Shown here piece after piece: positions 24,610 to 33,471 of a stretch of 64,000 bases of DNA. Made by a program: the position numbers and the translations under genes. The notes under the pieces were generated by a model. The model searched no databases and was not told the DNA's origin. It worked only from the letters and a program-made list of their open reading frames with translations. How positions within the stretch are numbered: the stretch's first letter is position 1; every line of letters starts with the position of its first letter. Source of the stretch: JACPPO01 sp965262505 (GTDB lineage Bacteria > Acidobacteriota > Vicinamibacteria > Vicinamibacterales > UBA2999); assembly GCA_965262505.1 (NCBI GenBank), contig CBDHFM010000030.1:3038001-3102000 (forward strand), read 5' to 3'.

Positions 24610-26874
24610 ATGGTTTCAGCTTCTCGCCTCATGGCGTGTCGGTCTTTGGGCCTGTGCCTCTGCTTGGGCGTTGCGGCGCTCGGTGTCACGGCGTCGGCCC
24701 AGGCGCCCCAGGGCACGCTCACGATCGACGCTATCTACGATCCGGACGAGCGTGTGGATTTCAGCGGCACGCCGGCGACGAACCTGCGCTGGATCGACGA
24801 TTCGAGCTACCTGCAAACGCGACGGGCGGGCGGAGTCGCCGAGTGGCTGGTCGTCGACGCGGCGTCGGGTCGCACATCGGCGCTGTTCGATCCTGCCCGC
24901 ATGGAGGCAGCGCTTGCCGCGTTGCCTGAGGTCACGGGGGACGACGCGGCGGCACGTGGCTGGTCGGGCGGCCTGATCTTCAACTCCTCCCGCACCGGAA
25001 CGGTCGTCACCATCAACGATGATCTGTACTTTTACGACTTTGCCTCGAATGCCGCGGCGCGGCTCACATCAACTCCCGGCACGGAAGAGGTGGCGACCTT
25101 CAGCCCGAACGGCCGCCTGGTCGCCTTCGTTCGTGACGACGACCTGCATGTCGTCGATATCGGGACGCGGCGGGAGGTGGCGCTGACGACGGACGGTTCC
25201 CCGGAGCTGCTCAACGGCAAGCTCGATTGGCTCTACCAGGAAGAGATCTACGGGCGCGGCCGTTTCCGCGGCTACTGGTGGAGCCCTGATTCGACCCGTG
25301 TTGCGTTTCTGCAGCTCGACGAGCGTCCGGTACCCGAGTACACGGTGGTTGACAACATTCCGTACCGGCCAACCGTCGAAGTCACGGATTACCCCAAGGC
25401 GGGAGATCCCAATCCGCTCGTGAAGCTCGGCATCGCGCGCACCGGCGGCGGCGCGCCGCTCTGGGTGGAGCTCGGGGAGTACTCCGACTCCGAGTTCCTC
25501 ATTGTCGACGTCGACTGGGTACCCGACGCGACGAGCGTGGCGTATCAGGTACAGGATCGCGAGCAGACGTGGCTGGATCTGAACCTGGCGGAGGCCTCGT
25601 CAGGCCGGTCGCGGACGCTGTTCCGCGAGACGACCGAGGCGTGGGTCAACGTCAACGGCAGCCCGGTCTGGCTCGACAACGGCTCGTTCCTCTGGTTCAG
25701 CGAGCGCAGCGGCTTCAAGCATCTCTACCGCTATCGCGCCGACGGCACGCTCATCGGGGCGGTAACCGGCGGTCGCTGGGACGTGCGTACCCTCTACGGC
25801 CTGGATCAGGCACGCAACGCGCTCTATTTCGGGGCGGGCACACGAAGACACATCGACACCGACATCTACCGCGTCGGCCTCGACGGCAATGCGGTGAGGC
25901 GCGTGTCACGTACCGAGGGGACTCATCGCGCGAATTTCAATCCCTCGTTCTCGCAGTACATCGACGCGTGGAGCAATGTCACGACGCCCACGCAGGTGCG
26001 CCTGCACGACGCCGACGGCACCGAGGTACGCGTCATCGACGCGAATCCGGTGGCGTCGCTCGCCGACTACCGCCTGTCAGCGCCGGAGTTCATCGAGGTC
26101 AGCACGCGGGACGGCTTCGTCATGGACGCGATGATGATCAAGCCGCCGGACTTCGATCCGTCCCGGCGCTATCCCGTCTACCAGCTGACATATGCCGGAC
26201 CCGGGACCGCGTCCGTGCGTAACAGGTGGGGCGGATCGACGTACATGTACCACCAGCTCCTGGCCCAGCACGACGTGATCGTCTGGGTGCTGGACAACCG
26301 GAGCGCCGGTGGAAAAGGCGTGGAGGCCCAGTGGCCGATCTACGGCAACCTCGGGGATCTCGAGCTGCAGGATCTGGAAGACGGGATCACGTGGCTCGAG
26401 CAACAGACATACGTCGATGCCTCACGCATCGCGCTCCACGGATGGAGCTACGGCGGGTTCATGACGGCCTATGCGCTGACGCACAGCACGAGTTGGGCGG
26501 CCGGCATCGTCGGGGCGCCGGTGACCGACTGGCGGAGCTACGACACGATCTACACCGAGCGATACATGAAGACGCCGCAGAACAATCCCGAGGGATATCG
26601 CGAGACGGCCCCGCGGTTTGCCGCCGCCAATCTGCACGGCCGGATGTTGCTCATCCACGGGGGCATCGACGACAACGTGCACCGGCAGAATTCCGAGCAG
26701 TTCGCCTACGAGTTACAACAGGCGGGCAAGGCGTTCGAGATGATGATCTATCCCCGGCAGCGCCACGGGGTAACCGACCCTCAACTGAATCAACACCTCC
26801 GTCAGCTGATGTTTGATTTCATCATGAGTTCGGTGGGCGACACTTCTGCGTCCGGCGCCAGCCCGACCCGGTGA
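24610..26874 (+). CDS. S9 family prolyl peptidase (DPP IV type), exported
   Basis: This 754-residue serine peptidase has a signal peptide (hydrophobic core LGLCLCLGVAALGV, cleavage near ASAQA). A DPPIV_N beta-propeller covers about residues 60-480 and includes LNGKLDWLYQEEIYGRGRFR, typical of the family's double-Glu region. The C-terminal alpha/beta hydrolase domain carries the triad: Ser in GWSYGGF, Asp in GGIDDNVH and His in RQRHG. It should remove X-Pro dipeptides from peptides in the periplasm. Its stop overlaps the next start by four bases. Confidence 0.93.
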   Translation: MVSASRLMACRSLGLCLCLGVAALGVTASAQAPQGTLTIDAIYDPDERVDFSGTPATNLRWIDDSSYLQTRRAGGVAEWLVVDAASGRTSALFDPARMEAALAALPEVTGDDAAARGWSGGLIFNSSRTGTVVTINDDLYFYDFASNAAARLTSTPGTEEVATFSPNGRLVAFVRDDDLHVVDIGTRREVALTTDGSPELLNGKLDWLYQEEIYGRGRFRGYWWSPDSTRVAFLQLDERPVPEYTVVDNIPYRPTVEVTDYPKAGDPNPLVKLGIARTGGGAPLWVELGEYSDSEFLIVDVDWVPDATSVAYQVQDREQTWLDLNLAEASSGRSRTLFRETTEAWVNVNGSPVWLDNGSFLWFSERSGFKHLYRYRADGTLIGAVTGGRWDVRTLYGLDQARNALYFGAGTRRHIDTDIYRVGLDGNAVRRVSRTEGTHRANFNPSFSQYIDAWSNVTTPTQVRLHDADGTEVRVIDANPVASLADYRLSAPEFIEVSTRDGFVMDAMMIKPPDFDPSRRYPVYQLTYAGPGTASVRNRWGGSTYMYHQLLAQHDVIVWVLDNRSAGGKGVEAQWPIYGNLGDLELQDLEDGITWLEQQTYVDASRIALHGWSYGGFMTAYALTHSTSWAAGIVGAPVTDWRSYDTIYTERYMKTPQNNPEGYRETAPRFAAANLHGRMLLIHGGIDDNVHRQNSEQFAYELQQAGKAFEMMIYPRQRHGVTDPQLNQHLRQLMFDFIMSSVGDTSASGASPTR

Positions 26875-27734
26875 CGGCGGTGCCGTTTCTGAGCTCGCTC
26901 CGATCCGGCAAAACCGTGGTCGCCGCAGAGCTCCGGCCGCCGCGGGCAGACCTTGGATCGATCGAGGGGATGGACGCCTGGATCGACACGTACCACGCCG
27001 TCCGCGCGCTGACCAGACAGGATGTGGCGGTCTTCCTGACCGACAGCGCCGTCGGGACGCAGGAGGAAAACAACCTCCGCCATCTGGTCACGAATCTTGG
27101 ACGCGACGTACCCCGCGATCGCGTCGTCCCGTTTCTGACGACGAAGCATTCCCTCGAGTTCTGCCTGAGCTACGCAGAGCAGGCGTGGCAGCACGGGTTT
27201 CCCGCGCTCGTGGTGCTCGGCGGCGACCGGGACGTCGGGCGGCCACGATGCGTCAACCACGCGTGGGACCTCCGGCGGGAGATTGCCGCCCGCGAACCGC
27301 GGCTGACGCTCGGTGGCTGGGCCAATCCCCACGCGGACCCGGTGCGGCAAGTCGATTACCTTGCCGACGATCGCTTCACGGCCGAGTTCTACCTCACCCA
27401 GATCGTGAGCCACCTCAACGTCGCGCCCGTCGCGCGGTTTCTCGACGAGGCTCGACGGCGCGGGCTGGACGGCCGGCCTGGGCTGTTCGGGGTGTTCTAT
27501 TACCGCAGCCCGAACCCCAGAACCCTCGCCATCCTGAGCCGGTTCCTGCCGGTTCCTGCCGACACGCTGGCGGCCGAGTTCGCGGCGGGGACCACGCCGA
27601 TCGACATCTGTGCGAGAACCGTCCGCGCGATGCTCGACGTCGGCGTCCGGCACTTCTACATCAGCAACCTGCCGGTGCTGCGCGCCTCGTCGACCCTCAA
27701 CGCCATCCTCGAGCGCGTCGGTGCGCTCGCCTGA
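26871..27734 (+). CDS. Methylenetetrahydrofolate reductase family protein
   Basis: This 287-residue protein resembles the TIM-barrel MetF family: VVAAELRPPRADLGS at the first strand, FPALVVLGGDRDVG, FTAEFYLTQIVSHLN and GLFGVFYYRSPN. MetF makes 5-methyl-THF with FADH2. The N-terminal Glu of ELRPPR is conserved, but overall similarity is distant, so the exact folate reaction is inferred. The start is GTG 26871, in a GTGA overlap with the stop of the peptidase gene. Confidence 0.75.
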   Translation: MTAVPFLSSLRSGKTVVAAELRPPRADLGSIEGMDAWIDTYHAVRALTRQDVAVFLTDSAVGTQEENNLRHLVTNLGRDVPRDRVVPFLTTKHSLEFCLSYAEQAWQHGFPALVVLGGDRDVGRPRCVNHAWDLRREIAAREPRLTLGGWANPHADPVRQVDYLADDRFTAEFYLTQIVSHLNVAPVARFLDEARRRGLDGRPGLFGVFYYRSPNPRTLAILSRFLPVPADTLAAEFAAGTTPIDICARTVRAMLDVGVRHFYISNLPVLRASSTLNAILERVGALA

Positions 27735-27749
27735 CACCGCGGGTCACCC

Positions 27750-28490
27750 CTACTTCAGGTGCCTTCCGCCGTCCACGCGGATGGTTTCACCGGTGATGAA
27801 ATCGCTTTCCACGAGCGCGAGGACGGCCTTGGCGATCTCGATTTCGCCGCCCCAGCGGCCGAGTGGGGTTGCGCGCTCCACCTGGGCGAACTCTTTGTCC
27901 GACGTGCCTTCGGGCGCCACGATCGGGCCCGGCGCCACCGCGTTGACCAAAATCTGATCGGGCGCGAGCTCCAGGGCCAGTGCCTCGGTCAACGCGATGA
28001 CCCCTGCCTTGGCCACGTAGTACGGGAGGTAGCCGAGATATCGCGGCCGTCCGCTGCGCGCCACCCAGTCGGCAAAATTCACGATGCGTCCTCCACGGAC
28101 GCGGCGCATGTGCGGGACCGCCGCTCTCGCGCACAGCCAGGCCGCGCGGAGGTCGACCGCCATCTGCCCGTCCCAGTCGGCCACGTCCAGGTCGTCAAAC
28201 GGTTTCCGCTGGTAGCTGGAGGCCATGTTGACGAGGACATCGAGCCGTCCAAGCTGCCCGACCGTTTCGTCGACCAGGCGCTCGGCCGCGTCTGGCTCCG
28301 CGAGGTCCCCCTGGAGCACGGCCGCCTGTCGTCCGAGCGCGCGTATCGCGTCCGACGTGTCCTCAGCCTCCGTGCGGGACGTGCGGTACACCAGCGCCAC
28401 GTCCGCGCCGCCGCGCGCCAGCTCGGTCGCCAGGGCGGCCCCGATACGTTTCCCGCCGGTAACCATCGCCACGCGACCGCTCAATTCCAT
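27750..28490 (-). CDS. SDR family oxidoreductase (pteridine-reductase-like)
   Basis: This short-chain dehydrogenase has 246 residues. The cofactor motif is VTGGKRIGAALA, followed by LVNMASSYQRKPF and the active-site YYVAKAG (Tyr and Lys four apart). The KRIG form resembles pteridine reductases/FolM, which use NADPH, rather than the TGxxxGIG of FabG. It is convergent with the MetF-like gene (15-base gap), which would suit a folate role. The substrate remains inferred. An inverted repeat overlaps its promoter. Confidence 0.82.
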   Translation of the reverse strand: MELSGRVAMVTGGKRIGAALATELARGGADVALVYRTSRTEAEDTSDAIRALGRQAAVLQGDLAEPDAAERLVDETVGQLGRLDVLVNMASSYQRKPFDDLDVADWDGQMAVDLRAAWLCARAAVPHMRRVRGGRIVNFADWVARSGRPRYLGYLPYYVAKAGVIALTEALALELAPDQILVNAVAPGPIVAPEGTSDKEFAQVERATPLGRWGGEIEIAKAVLALVESDFITGETIRVDGGRHLK

Positions 28491-28491
28491 A

Positions 28492-28511
28492 CCGGATAAC
28501 AGTCTATCCGG
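28492..28511. promoter_or_regulatory. Operator-like palindrome upstream of the SDR gene
   Basis: CCGGATA (28492-28498) and TATCCGG (28505-28511) are perfect inverted arms around six bases. It begins two bases upstream of the SDR start codon and covers the place where its -10 box should be. This is the arrangement of a repressor site; no cognate regulator is identified. Confidence 0.35.
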
Positions 28512-28572
28512 CGCGAGCCCGGGTGCTAGAGACGAATCGGACGCCGACCGCTGTGTGCGCTACGATCGAACC

Positions 28573-29223
28573 GTGGCGCATACGGTGCTCCGTTTCCTGC
28601 TGGTCGTGCTGTGTGCCGGTAGTGTCCTGGCGGGGTTCGACCAGACGCTCGACCGGCGCTTGATCGACGACGCGATCAGGGTCGGTCAGTCCAGGATCGA
28701 GGCCGTCCGCACGCGATATCACGAGCCGTACCGCATCCAGGTCGCCCGGCCGCCGATCGACTACATCGACATCGTGACGCCCTTCAGGCGCGTCGCCCTG
28801 CTTGCACAAGAACGGGCGCAGGCCGGCGGTAATTTGTTCCAACGCGAGGCGATCGCCTTACTCGGGGACCGCTCGACGCTGGTCGAGTTTCTGGTTGAAC
28901 TGACGTTCCATCCGCTCAACGTGTTCGTCGGCGTACCGGCCTACGACGTCGAACTCACGACGGCGGCGTCGGCCGCGCAGATCGAACCGCTGCGGATCGG
29001 GCGTATCCCGCGATTCGGCGCGCGCCTCGAAGGGTTGCCGCAGCAGTCACCGTCTGCGGCGGCGGCGAACCTGCCGGGGGAGAGTCAGCCGATGCTCGGC
29101 GGGACCATCGTCGCGACCTTCAGCGCCGGTGCGCTGAAGCCGACCGGTGTCTATGACGTCGTGGTCAGTGAGGACGGAAGAGAACTCGCCCGGGCCCGGG
29201 TGAACGTGGGGACCTTGCGCTAG
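28573..29223 (+). CDS. Exported protein of unknown function
   Basis: The product (216 residues) has a signal peptide (VLRFLLVVLCAGSVLAG). A mature domain follows containing FDQTLDRRLIDDAIRVGQS and PYRIQVARPPIDYIDIVTPFRR. The later part includes LVEFLVELTFHPLNVFVG and a beta-rich tail ending VYDVVVSEDGRELARARV. I do not recognise the family. The start is GTG 28573, six bases after TACGAT (28561-28566), again a leaderless arrangement. The frame is also open upstream, but only antisense to the SDR gene. Confidence 0.75.
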   Translation: MAHTVLRFLLVVLCAGSVLAGFDQTLDRRLIDDAIRVGQSRIEAVRTRYHEPYRIQVARPPIDYIDIVTPFRRVALLAQERAQAGGNLFQREAIALLGDRSTLVEFLVELTFHPLNVFVGVPAYDVELTTAASAAQIEPLRIGRIPRFGARLEGLPQQSPSAAAANLPGESQPMLGGTIVATFSAGALKPTGVYDVVVSEDGRELARARVNVGTLR

Positions 29224-29320
29224 CGCAGGCTAGCAAATCTTCCATCGGCCGGTCACGCTCCGTTTCGCAAACCGAGAGCGAGGGGCTCGGCGGGCGTGCC
29301 GTGTAAGATGGAGGCCGAAG

Positions 29321-30541
29321 ATGCCAACGACGAAGACTGCGTACCCCGTTCCGGTGGCGGCCAGGATCGATCGATTCTCCTACGCCATTCGGAATATCGT
29401 CACGGAGGCCCGGGCGGTCCAGGCACGCGGCCTGCGCGTGCGCCTCATGAACATCGGCGATCCGGTGGCGGCTGGATTTCAAACGCCGCCGCACCTCATC
29501 GAAGCGGTGCAGCGCGCCATGCGGGACGGCCACAATGGGTATCTTCCCTCCGCGGGGCTTCCCGAGGCGCGTGAAGCCGTAGCCGCCGACTATACGGCGC
29601 GCGGTGTGGCCATGTCCGCCGACCGCGTGCTCATCACAGACGGCACCTCCGAAGGCATCGACATCGCGCTCAACGCGTTGGTAGATGCGGGCGATGACGT
29701 GCTGGTGCCCACGCCAACCTACCCTCTATACACAGCGGTGCTCGCGAAAATCAACGCGACGCCACAGTACTACCGCACCGATCCGGAGCGCGGGTGGCTT
29801 CCCGATATCGACCACCTGCGCAGCCTCGTGACGCCTCGAACGCGCGTGCTCGTGGTCATTGATCCGAACAACCCGACCGGCGCGGTCTATCCCTCGTCAA
29901 CCCGCCGCGCGCTGATCGACCTGGCCGAGCAGCACAACCTGACGATCCTCGCGGACGAGGTCTACGCGGACTTGGGGTTCGAGGGGACCGTCCCATTGCT
30001 CGGCGCGCTCGAGCCGGACGCGCCCATTATCTCGTTCTCGAGTCTCTCGAAGGCGTACCTCGCGCCCGGATGGCGCGCCGGCTGGATGGTGGTCGGCACA
30101 ACGCCTCGGCTGGATAACGTCCTGGCGGCCGCCATGAAGCTTGCCGATGGCCGTCTCTGCAGCGCCGGCCCGATGCAGTTCGCCGTCGCCGCGGCGCTCG
30201 AAGGCGACCGGTCGCACCAGGCGGTCTTCCGGCGCGCGCTGGCCGATCGCGCCGGTCTCACGACGCAGGCGCTCAATGCGATACCCGGCATGCGGTGCGT
30301 GCCGCCGCAAGCGGCCTTCTACGCGATGCCGATGGTCTCGCTCCCTCCCGGACGAACGGACGAAGACTACGTACTCGCCCTGTTGAGGGAAACCGGGATC
30401 CTCTGCGTGTACGGATCCGGCTTCGGCATGCCGGCCGAACTGGGATCCTTCCGCATCGTCTTTCTCGCCGACCCCGGCGAACTGTCGCGAATCTACGCCG
30501 ATATCGGCGCTTTCACCCGGGATTACCTCGCGGCCGGCTGA
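29321..30541 (+). CDS. Class I/II aminotransferase (alanine-transaminase-like)
   Basis: This 406-residue PLP enzyme is similar to AlaA-type transaminases: MNIGDPVAAGFQTPPHLIEA, NGYLPSAGLPEAREAVAADY, VIDPNNPTGAVYP, ILADEVYADL and the PLP-lysine region SFSSLSKAYLAPGWRAGWM. It probably interconverts alanine and pyruvate or related 2-oxo acids. GGAGG (29310-29314) gives a good Shine-Dalgarno for ATG 29321, overlapping the region after a TAAGAT box (29304-29309). The transporter gene follows 4 bases after its stop. Confidence 0.9.
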   Translation: MPTTKTAYPVPVAARIDRFSYAIRNIVTEARAVQARGLRVRLMNIGDPVAAGFQTPPHLIEAVQRAMRDGHNGYLPSAGLPEAREAVAADYTARGVAMSADRVLITDGTSEGIDIALNALVDAGDDVLVPTPTYPLYTAVLAKINATPQYYRTDPERGWLPDIDHLRSLVTPRTRVLVVIDPNNPTGAVYPSSTRRALIDLAEQHNLTILADEVYADLGFEGTVPLLGALEPDAPIISFSSLSKAYLAPGWRAGWMVVGTTPRLDNVLAAAMKLADGRLCSAGPMQFAVAAALEGDRSHQAVFRRALADRAGLTTQALNAIPGMRCVPPQAAFYAMPMVSLPPGRTDEDYVLALLRETGILCVYGSGFGMPAELGSFRIVFLADPGELSRIYADIGAFTRDYLAAG

Positions 30542-30545
30542 CGCC

Positions 30546-31586
30546 GTGCCTTCCAGCCCTGACACTCCTCGCGCCCTGATCCGGTACGCGCTCGTCGGCC
30601 TTGCGCTTACCGTCGCGATCGCATGGACGATCTTCCTCGTTCGCGACGCGTTGCTGCTGATCTACATGAGCGCGCTGGTCGCGATCGGCCTGGCGCCGCT
30701 CGCGGCCGCGATGGAGCGCTGCCGGCTGCCTGGCTCGATGCGACTCCCCCGATGGGCGGCGGTCCTGATCATCTATCTGTGCCTCCTGGCCATCCTCGTG
30801 GGCATGGGTCTGGTCGTGATTCCGCCTCTTGTCGAGCAGGCGCGCGACTTCTGGTCCGCGCTACCGGAGATGTTGCAGCGGGGGCAACAGTGGCTGATTG
30901 ATCGGGGCCTGCTCAGCCGCGAGCTGTCGTTCCAGGACGCCGTGGAACAAGCGCCCGTGGGCGGTTCCGATGCGGTCGGCACGCTAGTCACGGCGGTGTG
31001 GGGATTTGTCGGCGGCGTATTCGGCCTGATGACGATTCTGATCCTGGCGTTCTACCTCATGGTCGATGCCGACAATCTCGTCCGTGCCTTCGTGCGACTA
31101 TTTCCCGGTGCCGAGCGGCCGCGCGTCGAGGACGGGTGCCGCCGCATCTCGACCAAAGTGAGCGCGTGGCTCGGAGGCCAGCTCCTGCTCGCGGGAACCA
31201 TTGGCGGGACGGCGGCGCTCGCTCTCTTCCTCATGGGCGTCCCGTACTTCTACGTGCTCGCCTTGATTGCAGGTGTCGGCGAAATGATTCCGGTCGTGGG
31301 ACCGCTGCTCGCGGCCGTTCCGGCGGTCGCGGTTGCCTTCACCGTCTCATCGCCGCTCGCGCTGGGCGTCGCGGCGTTCTTTTTCGTGCAGCAGCAATTC
31401 GAAAACCATCTGCTCGTCCCCAAGCTCATGGAACGGCAGGTCGGCGTCAGCGCCGCTGGCGTCATCGTCGGACTGCTCGTTGGCGGAACACTGCTCGGCG
31501 TCGTCGGCGCCATCCTCGCGGTGCCGACGGTCGCCATTCTCCAAGTGATCTTCGAGGAGTTGTTCGGGGAAGCCTCGCCGGAGTGA
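30546..31586 (+). CDS. AI-2E family transporter (PerM/TqsA-like)
   Basis: This 346-residue membrane protein has the AI-2E/PerM layout: N-terminal helices (ALVGLALTVAIAWTIFLVRD), a periplasmic helical region, and C-terminal helices. The family block VGEMIPVVGPLLAAVPAVAVA is followed by QQQFENHLLVPKLMERQVGVS. Members export small molecules or ions; substrates differ and cannot be told here. The start is GTG 30546, 4 bases after the aminotransferase stop. Confidence 0.9.
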   Translation: MPSSPDTPRALIRYALVGLALTVAIAWTIFLVRDALLLIYMSALVAIGLAPLAAAMERCRLPGSMRLPRWAAVLIIYLCLLAILVGMGLVVIPPLVEQARDFWSALPEMLQRGQQWLIDRGLLSRELSFQDAVEQAPVGGSDAVGTLVTAVWGFVGGVFGLMTILILAFYLMVDADNLVRAFVRLFPGAERPRVEDGCRRISTKVSAWLGGQLLLAGTIGGTAALALFLMGVPYFYVLALIAGVGEMIPVVGPLLAAVPAVAVAFTVSSPLALGVAAFFFVQQQFENHLLVPKLMERQVGVSAAGVIVGLLVGGTLLGVVGAILAVPTVAILQVIFEELFGEASPE

Positions 31587-31608
31587 AAGGCCAGGGCCCC
31601 AGAGTTGA

Positions 31609-31614
31609 TATGAT
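31609..31614 (+). promoter_or_regulatory. -10 box of nuoG
   Basis: TATGAT ends nine bases before ATG 31624. No Shine-Dalgarno sequence stands at the usual distance, again fitting a very short leader. Confidence 0.4.
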
Positions 31615-31623
31615 CGGCGGGTT

Positions 31624-33468
31624 ATGGAAACGGTCACGCTGACCATAGACGGCCGTCCGATCACGGTTGCCAAGGGACGAACCGTCCTCCAGGCGGCGAT
31701 CGAATCCGGTCTCTCCGTCCCGTACTACTGCTACCACCCCGGGATCAGCATCGACGGCTCCTGCCGTGTATGCGTCGTCAAGATCGAGAAGATGCCGAAG
31801 CTGCAGACGTCATGTTCGACGCTCTGCGCCGACGGCATGGTGGTGCACACGCGCGAGCCAGAAGTGGTCGAGGCGCGAGCGGGTGTCTTCGAGTTTCTGC
31901 TGGTCAACCATCCCCTCGACTGCCCGGTCTGCGATAAGGGCGGCGAGTGTCCGCTCCAGGATTTTGCCTACGCGTTCGGCCCGGCCGAAAGCCGGATGGA
32001 TTTTCCGCGGCGCGTGTTCGATGGCGAGGGCGTCAAGGCCGACGTCGATTTCGGCCCCACGCTGATGCTAAACCGCAACCGCTGCATCCTCTGCACGCGG
32101 TGTGTCCGCTTCATGAAGGAAATTGACGGCGATGCGCAGATCGGCATCGTCGATCGCGGCGCCGGCAGCGAAATCGCCACCTTTCAGGAGCAGGGTGTGC
32201 ATTCGCTTCTGTCGGGCAACCTGATGGACGTCTGCCCCGTCGGTGCCATCCTCACGCGCGATTACCGCTTCAAGAGCCGTCCCTGGGACAACCCCACGGT
32301 CGTTGACACGACCTGCACGCTGTGTTCGAAGGGGTGCAGCACCAGCGCCTGGTTGAAGGGGAAACCCGAATGGGCCAAGGGCTCGCGGCTGATTCGCATG
32401 ACGCCACGGCACAACCCGGATGTGAACGGCTACTGGATGTGCGACATCGGCCGCTTCGATTACCACTGGGTCGAGAGCGACGCGCGGTTGCGCCGGCCGA
32501 TGACGCGAGTCGGCGCCTCGCTCGAGCCAGCCGCCTGGCATGACGTCCAGCCGCGGCTGCGCGACCGGATACGGGAAGCCGGAACGTTCTCAGAGGGCCC
32601 TGACGCCTCCGCTGGCCAGACTGAGGCTGGTACGCCGGCAGTGCGTTTCCTTGTGTCTGCGCACGCGTCCACCGAGGAATTGTTCGTGCTCAGGCAGCTC
32701 GTCGACGGCCTGATGGGGCCGGATGGACTGAATGCGGTCACCGTCGCCTGGACCAGCAGCGAAAAGCCACAGCCGCCAGGAACGAAGTTCAAGGTGTCGC
32801 GGACTGACGCGCCAAACGTCAATGGCGCCCGAGATCTCGGCTACCCGGTCGGCCAGGGTAACGATGGCCTGCCGGACCTCACGGAGTTCCGCAGCGCCAT
32901 CGAAGCCGGACAGGTGAGAGCGTTGTATGTGCTCGACTCCGGTCCGGATGGCTCGCTTGGCGACACGTCGTGGCTGGTCGCCGCGCGTCGTAGCGGCGTA
33001 CTCCCGCTGCTTGTGGTGCAGGGTGTCGTGATGACCGAGCTTGCCGCAGCCGCCGACATCGTGCTGCCGGGGTCGGCCTACGTGGAGAAGGACGCGCTGT
33101 ACACCAACGATCAGGGGCGCGTGCAGTCCGCGTCGCGCGCCATCGCTCCCCCTGGCGAAGCGTTCGAAGACTGGGAGATCCTCGTCAATCTCGGCCGATC
33201 GCTGGGTCTCACGCTGGCGTTCGGGAGCGCGATCGACGTGCGGCGGGCGCTCGCCGCGGCCATGCCGGGGACCCCATATGCCGACGCTGACCTTCTCGTT
33301 TTTGCAGGGCCGGTTCCCGCACGCAACTGGCTCCAGGCATCGAACCCCTCCGAACGATGGAAGTGGGATTTCCTGTACCAGGACCTTCCGCCGGTGAAGG
33401 GCCACGCGGTACAGATGGAAGGCGTGTCACCGCGGGCCGTACACATCCCGCTCAGGTTGACGCAGTAG
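31624..33468 (+). CDS. nuoG: NADH-quinone oxidoreductase subunit G (NuoG-like)
   Basis: The protein has 614 residues. Domains in order: a 2Fe-2S ferredoxin with CYHPGISIDGSCRVCVV (residues 34-60), the NuoG His-Cys segment HPLDCPVCDKGGECPLQD (about 98-115), the 4Fe-4S ligand set NRCILCTRCVRFMKEIDG, and a molybdopterin-oxidoreductase domain beginning TTCTLCSKGCST. It carries electrons in complex I. It is shorter than the E. coli subunit but normal for the short type. No other nuo gene is in the window, and an IS element begins three bases after its TAG. Confidence 0.92.
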   Translation: METVTLTIDGRPITVAKGRTVLQAAIESGLSVPYYCYHPGISIDGSCRVCVVKIEKMPKLQTSCSTLCADGMVVHTREPEVVEARAGVFEFLLVNHPLDCPVCDKGGECPLQDFAYAFGPAESRMDFPRRVFDGEGVKADVDFGPTLMLNRNRCILCTRCVRFMKEIDGDAQIGIVDRGAGSEIATFQEQGVHSLLSGNLMDVCPVGAILTRDYRFKSRPWDNPTVVDTTCTLCSKGCSTSAWLKGKPEWAKGSRLIRMTPRHNPDVNGYWMCDIGRFDYHWVESDARLRRPMTRVGASLEPAAWHDVQPRLRDRIREAGTFSEGPDASAGQTEAGTPAVRFLVSAHASTEELFVLRQLVDGLMGPDGLNAVTVAWTSSEKPQPPGTKFKVSRTDAPNVNGARDLGYPVGQGNDGLPDLTEFRSAIEAGQVRALYVLDSGPDGSLGDTSWLVAARRSGVLPLLVVQGVVMTELAAAADIVLPGSAYVEKDALYTNDQGRVQSASRAIAPPGEAFEDWEILVNLGRSLGLTLAFGSAIDVRRALAAAMPGTPYADADLLVFAGPVPARNWLQASNPSERWKWDFLYQDLPPVKGHAVQMEGVSPRAVHIPLRLTQ

Positions 33469-33471
33469 TTA

